Of a stretch of 64,000 nt of DNA, positions 52,401-62,882 are shown piece by piece. The notes under the pieces were generated by a model, which saw nothing but the letters and a program-made list of their open reading frames with translations, was not told the origin of the DNA and made no database searches. Source of the stretch: Meloidogyne chitwoodi (Eukaryota > Nematoda > Chromadorea > Rhabditida > Meloidogynidae); contig JACZZP010000003.1 in assembly GCA_015183035.1 (NCBI GenBank), positions 620,001 to 684,000 of the forward strand, read 5' to 3'. The position numbers and the translations under genes were made by a program. Every line of letters begins with the position of its first letter. Within the stretch, counting starts at the first letter, position 1.

Positions 52401-55400
52401 AATTTTGAGGGTATGGAATTAATTGAATGTGAGCAATTATGTAATCAACGTTTGAGTGTTACTGTAAGTTTATTTTAATTTATTTAAAAACTTTTTTAAA
52501 AAAAAGGCAAATGACTTTAATTGTAAAGCATTTATGTATAATAATCAAACAAAATCTTGTATTCTTTCTGATGAACGTTCCCGACCTTTGGGACGAGCAA
52601 ATCTGACAGATGCTAAAGGATGGACTTATCACGAAAAGAAATGCTTTGCTTGTAAAATTAAAAATAAAAGGACAAAATTAAAAAAATTTAAGCTCCCCGT
52701 ACATGCCGAAATGTTCCTTCATTTACTCGAGTTCCACAAATGTTATTGGTTGGATTTGCCTCTTTTGTTATGGAAAATGTTCCTTCTGTAACTATGTGTT
52801 TAGATCAGTGTACAAAGTAAGGGGAAATTTTAAAAATTATTTGTCTTTTTATTTTAGTCCTCCACCTGAGACTGGACAAAGTTTTGTTTGTAAATCGGTC
52901 ATGTATTATTATAATGAGTAAGTTATTAAATAATTATTAATTAATTTTAAAAATTTGACGGGTCAATAACCACATTTTTTCAATAAACAAACTTTTAAAC
53001 AAATTTTCGAGTAGCACAACTAACGAAGTCATTAAGATAAATGCAATCGATATAAACTAAAATAGCGCAAAAAATCAAAGATCTTTAAATTTAAGCCTCA
53101 CCCAAAGGTAAAGCAATTCCAAAATTTTCCAAGCCGCCACTCTTACGAGAGCGTGAAGTTAATACAAACCTCAAACTTGGGTAATTAAACCGAAGCTGAA
53201 GAGAAAAGTAAAACATATAAGCTCATATAACAATTAAATTTCACTCGCGAAATAAAAGGGAAACATTTTCTGACATTAAAACAATAAAAGGCAAATAAAC
53301 ATTAACAACTCTCTTCTTTTTTATTTCTCTAACTTAAAAGGAATTATTTAAAAAATGTCAAATAGAAATAAAAGAAACGAAACACCTAATTCTCTCTTAC
53401 ATTTAAAAATGTCCATAAGGGCAAATTATTTAAAATTGTCGAACCAAGATTTTTTGGACAAATTTTGGATTTGCTTTATTTATCCTTTGGGCAAAGCTTA
53501 AAAATTTAATTTAAATATATCTTTAATTTTCTTAAAATTAAAAAAAAAATTTTATTTAAGACAAGAATGTATTTTAAATGCTGAATCACGTCATTCAAAG
53601 CCAGATTTGTTTATTCCCGAAGAAGATGATTTTGTAGTTGATTATTTTGATATAAATTGTCATTTAGAGTCTGAACAATGTATTAATGGAAAATTACCTC
53701 AATTAATAAGAACAATTAATTCGGCACTTCCAGAAGGGGATGGGTCTATTCATGTATTAGAAACATTTAAAGGAGGAGTAAAACAATGTGCTAAAAAGTA
53801 TGGGGAACTTTAAAAAATTTTTAAAAGATTTTTTAGATGTTTTGAACATTTTCCAGACAAATGTCGATCTTTTAATTTTGATAAAAATGCTGGTAATTGT
53901 AATTTGTTATATTTGGATGGACAAGGTTCTCTAAGACCTGAACAGAAAACACAAGTAAATAAATTAAGTTTTAATTAAATAAATTAATTTTAAAAAAATA
54001 GATTGATTTATATGATATTCATTGTCTAAGTGGTTCTTCTGAATTTGAAAATAATATTAATGATAATAATCATTCTCCTTCTGCATGTGTAGATCCTGAA
54101 GGAGCAATATTTAGGTTAATTAATTTAATTTTTAAAATTAATATATTATTTTTTTAGTCGTTTTCTTTATACTCGTTGGGTAGCAAATTCTCCAACTAGT
54201 GAAATTTCACATGTTCCACTTTCAAAATGTTTAAATCTTTGCTTAGCAGGAGGAGAACAGTTAGAAGATTTTATTTAAATTTAAAAATATTTTTGAAAAA
54301 ATAATTATTTTTTTTTAAAGATGTGAGGGTGTTAATTATAATCGTCGTAATGGAAGTTGTCAATTATTTAATAATTTATTAAAGCAATCTTCTCCAAATT
54401 CTCAACAAAATAAAGACGAAAATATTGACTTTTATCGTAATATATGTAAAATTAAAGAATCACAAAAAAGTGACAGTGGAGCTGCTAATGTTCCGAAAAT
54501 ACAAACATCCATTACTGCTGCACCTCAACCTTCTATAACTGTAAGAGGAAAAAAATAAAAAAATATATTTATTTTTACAGACAAAACTTCCACAAATTCG
54601 CAATTTAAATAACAATAAAACACATGCAATACATCAAGTATATTTTTAAAAATAATTTTTTTTTTAATTATTCTCTTAAAGGAAAAAACCAAAATAACAG
54701 AACAATCAAAAAAAGATGTTAACGGAAAAGTTGGGAAAGAAGAACCTCCACTAGGTGCAAAAATTCAAGGTGTTAGTACTGCTATAGAAGAAACTCGTAA
54801 AGAAGTAAGATTATCTCATTTTATTTTTTTAAAAAGTAAAGAATTTAATCTTGCCAAAATTTAAAACGTTAAAAAAACAACTCATCATGGGCTATTAAAA
54901 AAATGCACTAAAATAGAGATCGGTCAAAAAACGCGCATTTACTACAGCAGACGCGAAGTGTGGTAATCACTGTCTTTTTCTGGATTTTTGTTAGACACAA
55001 AATAAAAAGAAACGAGAGACTGTGTTACACTGCACATTTTGTTAAGAGAGAAAAAATCCATACCAGGCGTCTATTAACCGATCTCTCCACTAAAAACAAA
55101 AAGATAAATCTTTCAAATTAAGCCTCACCAAAAGGTAAGGCAATTCCAAAATTTTCCAAGCCGCCACTCTTCCGAGAGCGTGAAGTTAATACATACCTCA
55201 AACTTGGGTAATTAAACCGAAGCTGATGAGAAAAGTAAATCATATAAGCAAAAGAAAAATTTAAATTTCACTCGCGAAATAAAAGAGAAACATTTTCTGA
55301 CATTAAAACAATAAAAGGTAAATAAACATTAACAACTCTCTTCTTTTTTATTTCTCTAACTCAAAAGGAATTATTTAGTTAGAGTAAAAAATGTCAAATA

Positions 55401-58400
55401 GATATAAAATAAACGAAACACCTAATTCTCTCTTACATTTAAAAATGTCCATAAGGGCAAATTATTTAAAATTGTCACGCAGAAATTGAACAATTGTTAA
55501 TATTCCTTTAAGCAAATTTTTCAAAAATTTGCTTAAAAATTTTAATTAATTTTTTTTAATTTTAAAAAAATATTTTCAGAATTCAATAGTTGATTCTTCA
55601 TTGCCTCAAACAGCTGTAGATGGTAAATTAAGTATTAAAACTTCACAAGTTTCAATTCCTTCTCCTGTACTTATTCCTGCCCAAGAAGTTCATACAATTT
55701 GTAATTATGAAGGAATTAGTGTTCAGGTAAATAATTAAATTATATTTTAATTAATTATTTTTTTTAAAAAGATTAAGCATTCTTCTCCATTTTCTGGTGT
55801 TGTTTTTGTTCGAAATAAATATGATAGTTGTCGTGTTGAAGTTGAAGGAAAAGACAGTGTTGTGCTTGTTTTAGGACTTCCTGCAAATTTTGGAATGAAA
55901 CCAATAGCTCTAATTAATCCTTCACAACATCAAAAACATGGAAAATTAAATAAAACAAATGGAGAGATTGAAGGTATTTTTTAAACTAAAAAATATTTTT
56001 AAATTTTCTTCCCTCAGATTCCAAAAAACAAACAGAAGGTTCATCAAATGAAAATAATTCAGAAATTTCTGCACATTCAAAAAAAATTAATCAAGACCTT
56101 AAACGTTCTAAAAGACAATTACAACAAAGAGATTGTGGATTACAAGATATGGATAATGGAACTTATAAAACAGTTATTGTTGTCCAAACAAATAATTTGG
56201 GTATTCCTGGACTTGTTACATCTATGGATCAACTTTATGAGGTTTTTTAAAAAAATAATTATTATTTAAAAATAACTAAAAAATTTTATTTTAATTTATT
56301 TTTGAATATTTTAAAAATTTTTTTTTAATTATTTTTTAAATTTTTGCACTCTTTTTACAGTATTTTTGCGCAAAACTCATTTCTTTCTCTTCTTTCTATT
56401 TCTTTTTTGGCGTTTCCTTGTATCTGCCATGATAGCTCAGTAGGGAGAGCGTTAGACTGAAGATCTAAATGTCCCCGGTTCGATCCCGGGTCGTGGCATT
56501 ATTTTTTCTTTTATTTATTTTAACGTGTTTTTGTTAGAAATTGATAGAATTTAATGTTAAAAATGCTTAAAAATTAATTAGTAAATTTTTTAATATTAAA
56601 AAAATTATTAAACTTTAATTTTAAAATTTAAATGATTTTTTTTTTATATTAAAAATCATTTAACAGGTTTCCTGTAATTATTCGAGCATGTTAGGAGGTA
56701 AAATCCAAACAGCAGCAGCATTGCGTGTTCACGGCCCTCAACCTTCATTAATTCAGCCTCGTGGTAAAATTGAATTGGGAAATCCTGTTTTAATGCAAAT
56801 GGGACCTGTACGTAGTGAAAGACAAAGTGGAGAAGGTCCTCTTATTCAGGTTTAATTTATTTTTAAAAAAAAAAAATTAATTAAGGCAAAATTGGGTGAT
56901 ATTCTTGAACTTCGTTGGGAAATAATGGCAATGGATGATGAATTGGACTTCCTCGTTCGTGATTGTTATGCTGAACCAGGAACTTCTTCTTCTGGAACAG
57001 AAGGAGAAAGACTTTCTCTTATTGAAAATGGGTTTAAAATTTAAAATTTTTAAAAATTTAAAAAATCCCCCGTTCCCCCGTTTTTTCAAAGTTCCAAAAT
57101 ATTTATTTTTTAATTTTTTCTAGTTGTCCAACACCTGCTGTAGCACAAAAATTAATTCCAAATCCAATAAAAACAATTAATAGTGCAGTTAAATTAACTC
57201 ATTTACAAGCATTTCGTTTTGACTCTTCTCCAGCAGTTAAAATTACTTGTCATTTAGAATTGTGTAAAGAAAATTGTAAATCGGTTAGTTTTTAATTTAT
57301 TTAAATTTAATTAAAATTTTAATTTAAAAAAGGTTAATTGTAATTTTCCTGATGGAGCAAAAGAATCTTGGGGCAGAAAACGACGTTTTGCTATTGATAT
57401 TAATAATAGCCGAAAAAATGAAGTTAAAGAATGTAAAAAAAATATTTTTTTAATTTAATTTATTTTTTTTAATTAAGAAAAAACCTCTATTTTACGTACT
57501 CTTTAGGGGAACAATTTATTCTTTAATTTACGTTTTATATAGGTAAATAATAATTCAATATTTTAATTTGAAGGTATTTTTAAATAATTCCCTAAAGTAT
57601 TTTTAAATATTTTATATTTATTTTTGCAAATTTTTTTAATTTTTAGGTAAAACCATTGATGGGGGAAGTCCCAAAATTTCCACAGAATTAGTTCCGGAAA
57701 TGCATTTTTAATTTTCATTTTTTCCAGTTCCCCTTAAATTTGGTAGTTTTATAGTTCCGGAACAGCAACTTGACTTTGCCCCATCACTCTTAAAAACCTT
57801 ATTTATTCACAAAAAAAAATATTTTACACCCAAAAATGACTTTAAAATTACAAAAAATTTTCTTGCGAATAAATGGGGTGAGTGCCTTAAATTTTATAAA
57901 TTTAATATATTTATTATAGTTCGTAAAATAGAGGTAAATAATTTAAAATTAATTTTAATTTATTTTAAAAAAGTTGAAACTCGTCGTTTTATTGTTCCCC
58001 GTTTTGCCCAAGCAACAACATCTTTAGTAATTGTAGATCCTTTACAACAACAAAATAATAATAATAATTTAATAACAAAAGAACAACCATTTATTTCACA
58101 TTCTTTAATATCTCATCAAACATTATTAATTAATCAAAATAATAATAAAATAAATAAAAATAAAACATTATTAAATAAAGAAGCTTCTTCTCTTTTTAAG
58201 GCTTTTACTCAAGTAAATTTATTTAATTTGTATTTATTTATTTTAAGAGAAGAAAAAGAATTATTATATTTTTTTATAAGGCTAAAAGGGAACATATCAA
58301 CTTGCCACTCACCGATTTTCACAAAACTTTTACCATTCGAAAGAGCTTATTTAGTAGGTACAGAATCCAAATTTTTATGTGCCCGTTTTAAGGTATTGAA

Positions 58401-59894
58401 AAGCGTGCCAGGAAAATAGGTCAGTAGAAAATTGGTCAGTGGAAAATAGGTCAGTACTAGGAAAATAGGTCAGTGGAAATTTGGTCAGTGAAGAAACAGT
58501 ACATAAAATCACTAAAATACATGTAAAAACAAATAAAACACAAAAACACATGTAAAACACAAAAAACAAATAAAACACAAAAACACATGTAAAAAACACA
58601 AGTAAAAAAACACAAAAAACTAATAAAATACGAAAACACATGTAAACACAAAAAATTTTAATGTATTTTTGTGTTTTACATGTATTTTAGTAATTTTATG
58701 TACTGTTTCTTCACTGACCGATTTTCCACTGACCTATTTTCCTAGTACTGACCTATTTTCCACTGACCAATTTTCCACTGACCTATTTTCCGGGAGCCTT
58801 GAAAAGTTACGAGCTTTTAAAGTTTCAAAAAAGAGGCTCTCCACACTTATGATCAGGCTTGCTCGCTTTTCCTCTTTTTATCCGTGATAAGTCTCTTCAG
58901 GGCGTATGTGATAAAGACCACTCTCTCACGTTAAAAAGACGTAAGAGATGCAAAAAACTGACACATTTCTGAAAAAGAGCAGGTCATGTGACATTTCTCT
59001 GACCTCAACTATCCACTTGTCAGTTTTTCTGCGTCTTTATCAGACGAGAGAGTGGTCTTTATCACATACGCCCTGAAGAGACTTATCGCGGATAAAAAGA
59101 GGAAAAGCGAGCATGCCTGCTTATGATCACCTCTATACTCTATTTTCCTTTTCTTGCAGCGGCCGCCTACCTTCTCTTCTTCTCTTCTTTTTCTTGGCTG
59201 TAAGGAAAAGAAAAGAGAGAAGAGAGGTGATCTTAAGGGCGTAGTAAAGAGTAGAGATAAAGGAACGCTTTCGAAGAGGAAAAGGAACATTTTTTGAAAC
59301 TTTAAAAGCTTGTAACTTTTCAATACCTTAAAACGGGCACATAAAAATTTGGATTCTGTACCTACTCGAAAAGCTCTTTCGAATGGTAAAAGTTTTGTGA
59401 AAATCGGTGAGTGGAAAGTTGTTATGTTCCCTTTTAGGTTTCTAAAAATAAATAAAATTATAGGTAAATCTTAATAAAAACTAAATTCTAATATATTTCT
59501 AACCTAAATTAAATTTATTTTAAATTATTAAGTTTTTTTTTTATTTATTTTTAATAATTTTGGGTTTTTTTAATAAAATTTATATTCTCTTTTTAATTTT
59601 TTTTGGTTATTTTTCCAATTTGGGGGTTAAAACTAAATTTTAAATTTTTTAAACTTTCTTAAAAATGTAAAATATTAATTTTTTAAATTTATTTTTAAAT
59701 TTATTTTAATTAAAAAAAAGGCTGCCAATGGAGGAAGAAAAAACAATAATTTATCTGAAGAACAAGACCAACAACTTTGTTTGCATAAATGGACACTTGG
59801 TGGTGTTTTTGGAACTCTTTTAACATTAATTTTAGTTCAAAGTGGTGTTGTTTTAAAACATTTAATTTATCGTTTTATTATTGAAAAAAAATAA
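49453..59894 (+). CDS. NOAH-like PAN/ZP-domain apical extracellular matrix protein
   Basis: About 25 exons over 10.4 kb. Signal peptide MCLKFFLLISLILFNFLTTE; then PAN/apple domains rich in Cys: ECHLEETPVFLLQ, LVGFAREVVAAESVQQCLTA, CYAPYVTQYVAVEGKQLAEE, CEQLCNQRLSVT, CKAFMYNNQTKSCILSDERS, TCRNVPSFTRVPQ, CFEHFPDKCRSFNFDKNAGN, CEGVNYNRRNGSCQLF. A linker is followed by the ZP module: VHTICNYEGISVQIKHSSPF, SCRVEVEGKDSVVLV, CGLQDMDNGTYKTVIVVQTN, VSCNYS, GDILELRWEIMAMDDELDFL, VRDCYAEPG, KITCHLELCKENC, then a basic CPDG-like GRKRRFAID cleavage site. The last exon has a TM segment (TLGGVFGTLLTLILVQSGVV). PAN-plus-ZP with this order is NOAH-1/2 (NompA homologues), matrix of epidermis and sensory endings. 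Introns hold two SL1 RNA genes, a tRNA and many repeats. Confidence 0.87.
49891..49955 (+). repeat. Short hairpin repeat family C, copy 1 (ATCCAACTAGTAGC)
   Basis: TTAATCCAACTAGTAGCTTT at the left and TTTAAAAGCTGTGAAATAAA at the right; AGCTTTTTAAA pairs with TTTAAAAGCT. In an intron of the NOAH-like gene. Two further copies at 52032-52100 and 52231-52295, all in the same orientation. Confidence 0.75.
50447..50766. repeat. Inverted-repeat pair AATTCACCGAAA in a NOAH-like gene intron
   Basis: CAATTCACCGAAATTTA at 50447 pairs with TTTTCGGTGAATTG at 50739 and a second TTTTCGGTGAATTT at 50755. The interior has an AATTACTGTATTTTTACTGT-like stretch. A similar TTGGTGAATTGTCTTTTCTG occurs at 37002 near the PIG-N 3' end. 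Confidence 0.55.
51259..51628. repeat. 370-bp element with about 60-bp inverted ends and a C/G homopolymer
   Basis: Left end GTCGGTTATGCCCCCCCAGT then TCAGTGCCAAAATTTGAGTG; right end CACTCAAATTTTGGCACCGA then ACTGGGGGGGGGGTGGCATA and ATCGAC. Pairing continues inward (TCAAACTAATA / TATTAGTTTGA). It lies between two exons of the NOAH-like gene. The C7/G10 tracts differ in length and are probably unstable. Confidence 0.85.
52032..52100 (+). repeat. Hairpin repeat family C, copy 2
   Basis: TTAATCCAACTAGTAGCTTT ... TTAAAAAAGCTGTAAAATAA in the next intron of the NOAH-like gene; same orientation as copies 1 and 3. Confidence 0.75.
52231..52295 (+). repeat. Hairpin repeat family C, copy 3
   Basis: TTAATCCAACTAGTAGCTTT ... 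TTTAAAAAAGCTGTAAAATA, 200 bp from copy 2 in the same intron. Confidence 0.75.
53093..53191 (-). ncRNA. SL1 spliced-leader RNA gene, copy 1
   Basis: On the minus strand 53191-53170 is an exact match to the 22-nt nematode SL1 leader (starts GGTTTAATTACCC, ends AAGTTTGAG), followed at once by the donor GT (GGTTTGTATTAAC). Next come a paired stem CGCTCTCG...AGAGTGGCG, the Sm-binding site AAAATTTTGGAA flanked by stems, and a terminal hairpin GCTTTACC-TTTG-GGTGAGGC. About 99 nt in all, the normal size of SL RNA. SL1 RNA donates its leader to the 5' ends of many nematode mRNAs. It lies antisense in an intron of the NOAH-like gene. Upstream DNA is conserved with copy 2. Confidence 0.93.
53192..53440 (-). 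promoter_or_regulatory. Conserved 5' flank of SL1 RNA copy 1 (Pol II snRNA-type promoter)
   Basis: About 250 bp upstream of the SL1 5' end are nearly identical to 55219-55480. The block TTTCACTCGCGAAATAAAAG lies about 55-75 bp upstream of the RNA start, where the proximal sequence element of nematode SL/snRNA genes sits. Other conserved blocks: ACATTTTCTGACATTAAAAC and CACCTAATTCTCTCTTACAT. Conservation in a fast-evolving intron suggests function or recent duplication. Confidence 0.55.
54915..55086. repeat. MITE with AGAGATCGGT ends
   Basis: AGAGATCGGTCAAAAAACGC at the left and GGCGTCTATTAACCGATCTC at the right pair over about 20 bp with few mismatches; the interior has inverted TGTCTTTTTCTGGATTTTTG / AAAAAATCCATACCAGG segments. 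It lies immediately beside SL1 RNA copy 2. Confidence 0.75.
55119..55218 (-). ncRNA. SL1 spliced-leader RNA gene, copy 2
   Basis: Minus-strand 55218-55197 is again the exact 22-nt SL1 leader, followed by GTATGTATTAACTTCACG (consensus GTATGT donor). The stem CTCTCGGAAGAG, the Sm site AAAATTTTGGAATTG and the 3' hairpin GCCTTACC-TTTT-GGTGAGGC are better paired than in copy 1 (GCCTTACC against GGTGAGGC), so this may be the more active copy. About 100 nt. It lies two kb from copy 1, in another intron of the same gene and on the same strand. Confidence 0.95.
55219..55480 (-). promoter_or_regulatory. Conserved 5' flank of SL1 RNA copy 2
   Basis: Carries the same TTTCACTCGCGAAATAAAAG block at about -55 to -75 and the same downstream blocks as the flank of copy 1, with a few indels (an extra TTAGTTAGAGT at about 55377). 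The duplicated unit is thus about 380 bp including the RNA. Confidence 0.55.
56426..56498 (+). tRNA. tRNA-Phe (anticodon GAA), second copy
   Basis: 73 nt, identical to the reverse complement of 8121-8193 through the whole mature tRNA: GCCATGATAGCTCAGTAGGG, anticodon loop ACTGAAGAT, CCCCGGTTCGATCCCGGG, TCGTGGCA. Downstream TTATTTTTTCTTTT gives a Pol III T-run. It lies in an intron of the NOAH-like gene on the coding strand. Flanking DNA shows only a short shared TTATTTTTTC tail, so the two loci are not a recent large duplication. Confidence 0.97.
57794..57890. repeat. MITE family B, copy 8
   Basis: ACCTTATTTATTCACAAAAA at the left, TTCTTGCGAATAAATGGGGT at the right, in a NOAH-like gene intron. 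Left arm decayed. Confidence 0.7.
58279..59441. mobile_element. Large fold-back element with >150-bp arms in a NOAH-like gene intron
   Basis: The left arm (GGCTAAAAGGGAACATATCA ... AACGGGC-complement ... GTATTGAAAAG, 58279-58403) is repeated in reverse complement at 59318-59441 and the pairing continues inward past a nested insertion (TTACGAGCTTTTAAAGTTTC / GAAACTTTAAAAGCTTGTAA). Further in, AGTCTCTTCAGGGCGTATGT (58891) pairs with ACATACGCCCTGAAGAGACT (59064). Total about 1.16 kb, of which 395 bp is the nested element. No transposase ORF. The interior also contains a GCGGCCGCC site at 59159, GC-rich for this genome. Confidence 0.8.
58404..58798. mobile_element. Nested palindromic element with 8-bp TSD inside the fold-back
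   Basis: Bounded by the direct repeat TTGAAAAG (58396-58403 and 58799-58806). Each end carries several units of AGGAAAATAGGTCAGT / GAAAATTGGTCAGTGG in opposite orientation, followed by GAAGAAACAGTACATAAAAT and its reverse complement. The centre is made of AACACAAAAACACATGTAAA repeats. The host arm is continuous once this segment is removed, proving insertion. Confidence 0.85.
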
Positions 59895-60463
59895 GAATTA
59901 AAAATTAATTTAATTAAAAATTAAAAAAAAATATATTTAATTCCAAAAATTAATTTAATTTAAAAATATTATTTTTATTATTTTTTTGCTCATTAAAGAA
60001 TAATTGTTTATTTATTAATAAAAAATAAATTTATTTAATTAATTTATTTAGACGAGAAAATAAATTTTAATTAAAAATAAAAAATTGAGGAAATTATAAA
60101 TAAAATAAAAATTGCCAAAATTAAAATAATTATTTTTTAAAAATACAAAAAATAAAAGAAGGCAGTTTATAATGACAAAAAAAAATATATTTAAAAAAAT
60201 TTTTAAAAAATAAATGCGTGGGGGGAGAAAATGGCCTCTCTCATTCAATGAAAACACAGACCATCTAATTTTTAATAAAATTAATTTTTAAAAATAAAAG
60301 GAAGATATTCTTTTAGTAATTAAGAGGAAATAATTTTATAGCCTAATTTAATTAATTAATTAAAAATTAATTTTTAAAATTAAAAAAAGAAAAAAGTCCC
60401 CTTTCTTTCCTGAGAGAGTCTTTTTTACATTTTTAAAAAAATTAAAATTAAATTTAATAATTT
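59895..60463. other. Convergent 3' intergenic region, AT-rich
   Basis: Lies between the stop codons of the NOAH-like gene (+) and the small membrane protein gene (-). Contains AATAAA-like signals on both strands. No gene or RNA is supported. Confidence 0.5.
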
Positions 60464-61388
60464 TTATTCTTCAAATTGTTGTTGTCTTTGTTGTTGTAAA
60501 GAATATACTATTGGCTGTTCTATAATTTCATCTTCTTCATTTTCATATAATTTTTTATATAATGGACAAAAATAACAACACCAACAAGAAAAACCAATCA
60601 AAACTTTAAAAATTAATTAAAATTAAAATAAAAAAACAATTAAAATTTAAATTAATTAAAATTAAATAATTAATTTAAAATAAACCAGTAATTAAAATTA
60701 TAGAAGCAATAATTAATGTAATAACAGCTCCTGTTGGTATTGCAAATGGACAACATGAAGGTTTCCTTTAAAATTAAAAATTAATTTAAAATAATTTAAA
60801 TTAATTAAAATAATTTTTTTTAATTCAAAAAAGAGAATATAAATTTTATTTAAAAAACCAAAAATTATAAAAATTATTTTAAAAAATGAGCAACATTTAA
60901 ATTTAATTAAATCTTCAAAATTAAATAAATTAATTTATTTTTTAATTAAAAATAAAATGTTTTAAAAAATAAATTTAAAAAAATTCAAACCAAGATCCCA
61001 TATAAGGAAAAGTACAACACCAATTATAATTATCCCAATCTGTTGGTTGTGGACAATAAGCCAAATAACCTTTTTTTAATTAAAAATATATTTTTTTTAA
61101 TTAATTAATTAATTAATTTAAATTTTACAATATTCAAACATTAAATAAATTAAAAAAAAATTAAAAAATTAAAAATAAATTAAATTAAATAAAAATACCG
61201 TAACCAGAAGGACACCACCAAATTCTTCTTCCTCCTAATCTTCCTTCAATATAATTAGAACTTGGATCATTTAATCCTTGTGAAGAAGAAAAAGGTAAAA
61301 ATAAATAATTTAAAATAATATTATTAAAAATTAAAAAAGAAGAAAATTTATAAAAAAATTGTAAAATTAAGGGAGAAGAAGAAAGCAT
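60464..61388 (-). CDS. Small cysteine-rich single-pass membrane protein (Shisa-like?)
   Basis: Four exons, about 165 residues. ATG 61388 starts a hydrophobic leader (MLSSSPLILQFFYKFSSFLI) that may act as a signal peptide. Then RRIWWCPSGYG, YLAYCPQPTDWDNYNWCCTF, PYMGSW, KPSCCPFAIPTGAVITLIIA plus SIIILITG (transmembrane), VLIGFSCWCCYFCPLYKKL, and a Glu/Gln-rich tail (NEDEEIIEQPIVYSLQQQRQ) ending EE at 60464. A Cys-rich ectodomain with CC pairs, one TM helix and a juxtamembrane CWCCYFCP cluster suggest a Shisa-type or related nematode family, but I do not recognise a specific orthologue. Introns were placed by eye. Confidence 0.6.
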
Positions 61389-61816
61389 TTTTTATTGGAA
61401 GAATTAAATAAAGTTAAATTAAAATTAATTAAATAATTTTTAAAAAATATTTGAAGAAAATTATTAATATTTTTTAAATTAACTAAAAAAATAATATTTA
61501 AAAAAATTAATAAAATTTTAAAACAAAAATGTTAATAAAATTAAAAAATTTTTTTTTATTTTTTTTAATAATTAATTACAAGGTAAAATAAATAAATAAA
61601 TAATATTTTAATTTAATTAATTAAAAGAAGAGAGTAAATAATTTAATTAATTAATTAATGTTTTTATTAGTACTTTTCTATCGCAAATTAAAAAAAATAA
61701 TTTTGAGGTAAAAGTGGACACAAAATTTAAAAATTAAAAAAAAGAGAAGGAATTACTTAAGTCTTTTAAATCTGCGCAAAATAATTTAAAATAAAAATAA
61801 TAAAATTAAATAAAAA

Positions 61817-61912
61817 AGAAAAAGAGAAAAAGAAAAAGAGAGAAAAAGAAAAAGAAAAAGAGAAAAAGAAAAAGAGAAAAAGAGAAAGAAAAGAGAAAAA
61901 GAAAAAAAGAAA
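61817..61912 (+). repeat. Purine-only microsatellite (GAAAAA/GAGAAAAA)n
   Basis: About 95 bases containing only A and G, built of AAAAAG and AGAG units, followed directly by a poly-T run. Could form triplex or slip during replication. Confidence 0.8.
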
Positions 61913-62829
61913 ATTTTTTTTTTAAATTTTTTTTTTAAATTTTTTTTGGATTTTATTAATTTATAAAAAGGTAAAAAATAAATAAAAAAATAAATAAATT
62001 TAAATCAATAAAAATTTAATATTTTTTGTTAAAAAAGTAATATTTTATTTTTTAGTAAAAAATAATAAATTTAAATAAAAAATATCGTAAATAAATTGAT
62101 AAGAAAAATTAAGAGAAAAAAGAGAAAATTTTTAAAAAAATTAAAAAAAATAAAAGAGAAAAATAAAATGTATTAAAATATATTAGTTAAATCTTTAATT
62201 AATTTAAAAATAAATAATTTAAATTTTAGAAACATTTTTTCTTTGAGTTTTGTTGAAAATTAATTAATTATTTGGTCAATAAATAAATAAAAAAAGATAA
62301 AAAAATTAAAAATAATTCTTTAACTGATTTTAATAATTTTAATAAATTGTTAAAAGCTTTGTTTAGAATAAGCTAAAAAAGAAAAAGAAGAGAAGAGAAT
62401 TTATGAATCATCCCCTACCAAGCGCAAACGATTACCCTCTTACTCTCCCATACCAACAAGCCTTTGAGTGAAGAAAAAAAAATTTTAAGGCCAGAAAAAT
62501 GAGAAAAAAGAGAATAAAATAAATTATTGAGAGTAGAGAAAAATAAAAATATTAAAAAAAAATAAAATGTAAGATTTCCCAATGTTTGCATTTTCGGAGG
62601 ACTCAACTCTTTTGGGTAAAAATGACACAGAAAGGATAAAAATTGTAAAATAATTTAATAAAAGGGTTTTGTGACTAGTCTCGAAGGTTAATAATAATTA
62701 TTGTGAAAAAATAAAATAAATTAAAAATTATTTAATTTTTCCAAAAAAAAATAAATTCTCAAAAAACTTTAATTTTAAATTAATTTATTTTCTACAAAAA
62801 TATACATATTTACATAATCTTTATTGGCT

Positions 62830-62882
62830 ACACGACATTTGCGGATATGACAGTTGCGGACCCGACATTTGCGGACCTACGG
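62830..62882. repeat. Triplicated GACAxTTGCGGA motif
   Basis: ACGACATTTGCGGATATGAC, AGTTGCGGACCC, GACATTTGCGGACCTACGG in direct order. The TTGCGGAC word is shared with the ends of the MITE at 391-495 and the Merlin-like element at 18879-19380, so this is probably a decayed terminus of that family. Confidence 0.5.

Noticed and set aside
52900..55600. 5S rRNA gene expected beside SL1 RNA genes
   Set aside because: I looked on both strands around both SL1 genes and saw no 5S internal control region.
58375..58651. Two minus-strand frames rich in CVFYLFFVFYMCF
   Set aside because: They translate the AACACAAAAACACATG repeats of the nested palindromic element.
59009..59323. 104-codon minus-strand frame
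   Set aside because: Lies inside the fold-back element's arm and loop; no family resemblance and palindromic base order.
61817..61912. Polypurine tract as a functional control element
   Set aside because: It is a plain microsatellite in AT-rich intergenic DNA with no other signal.
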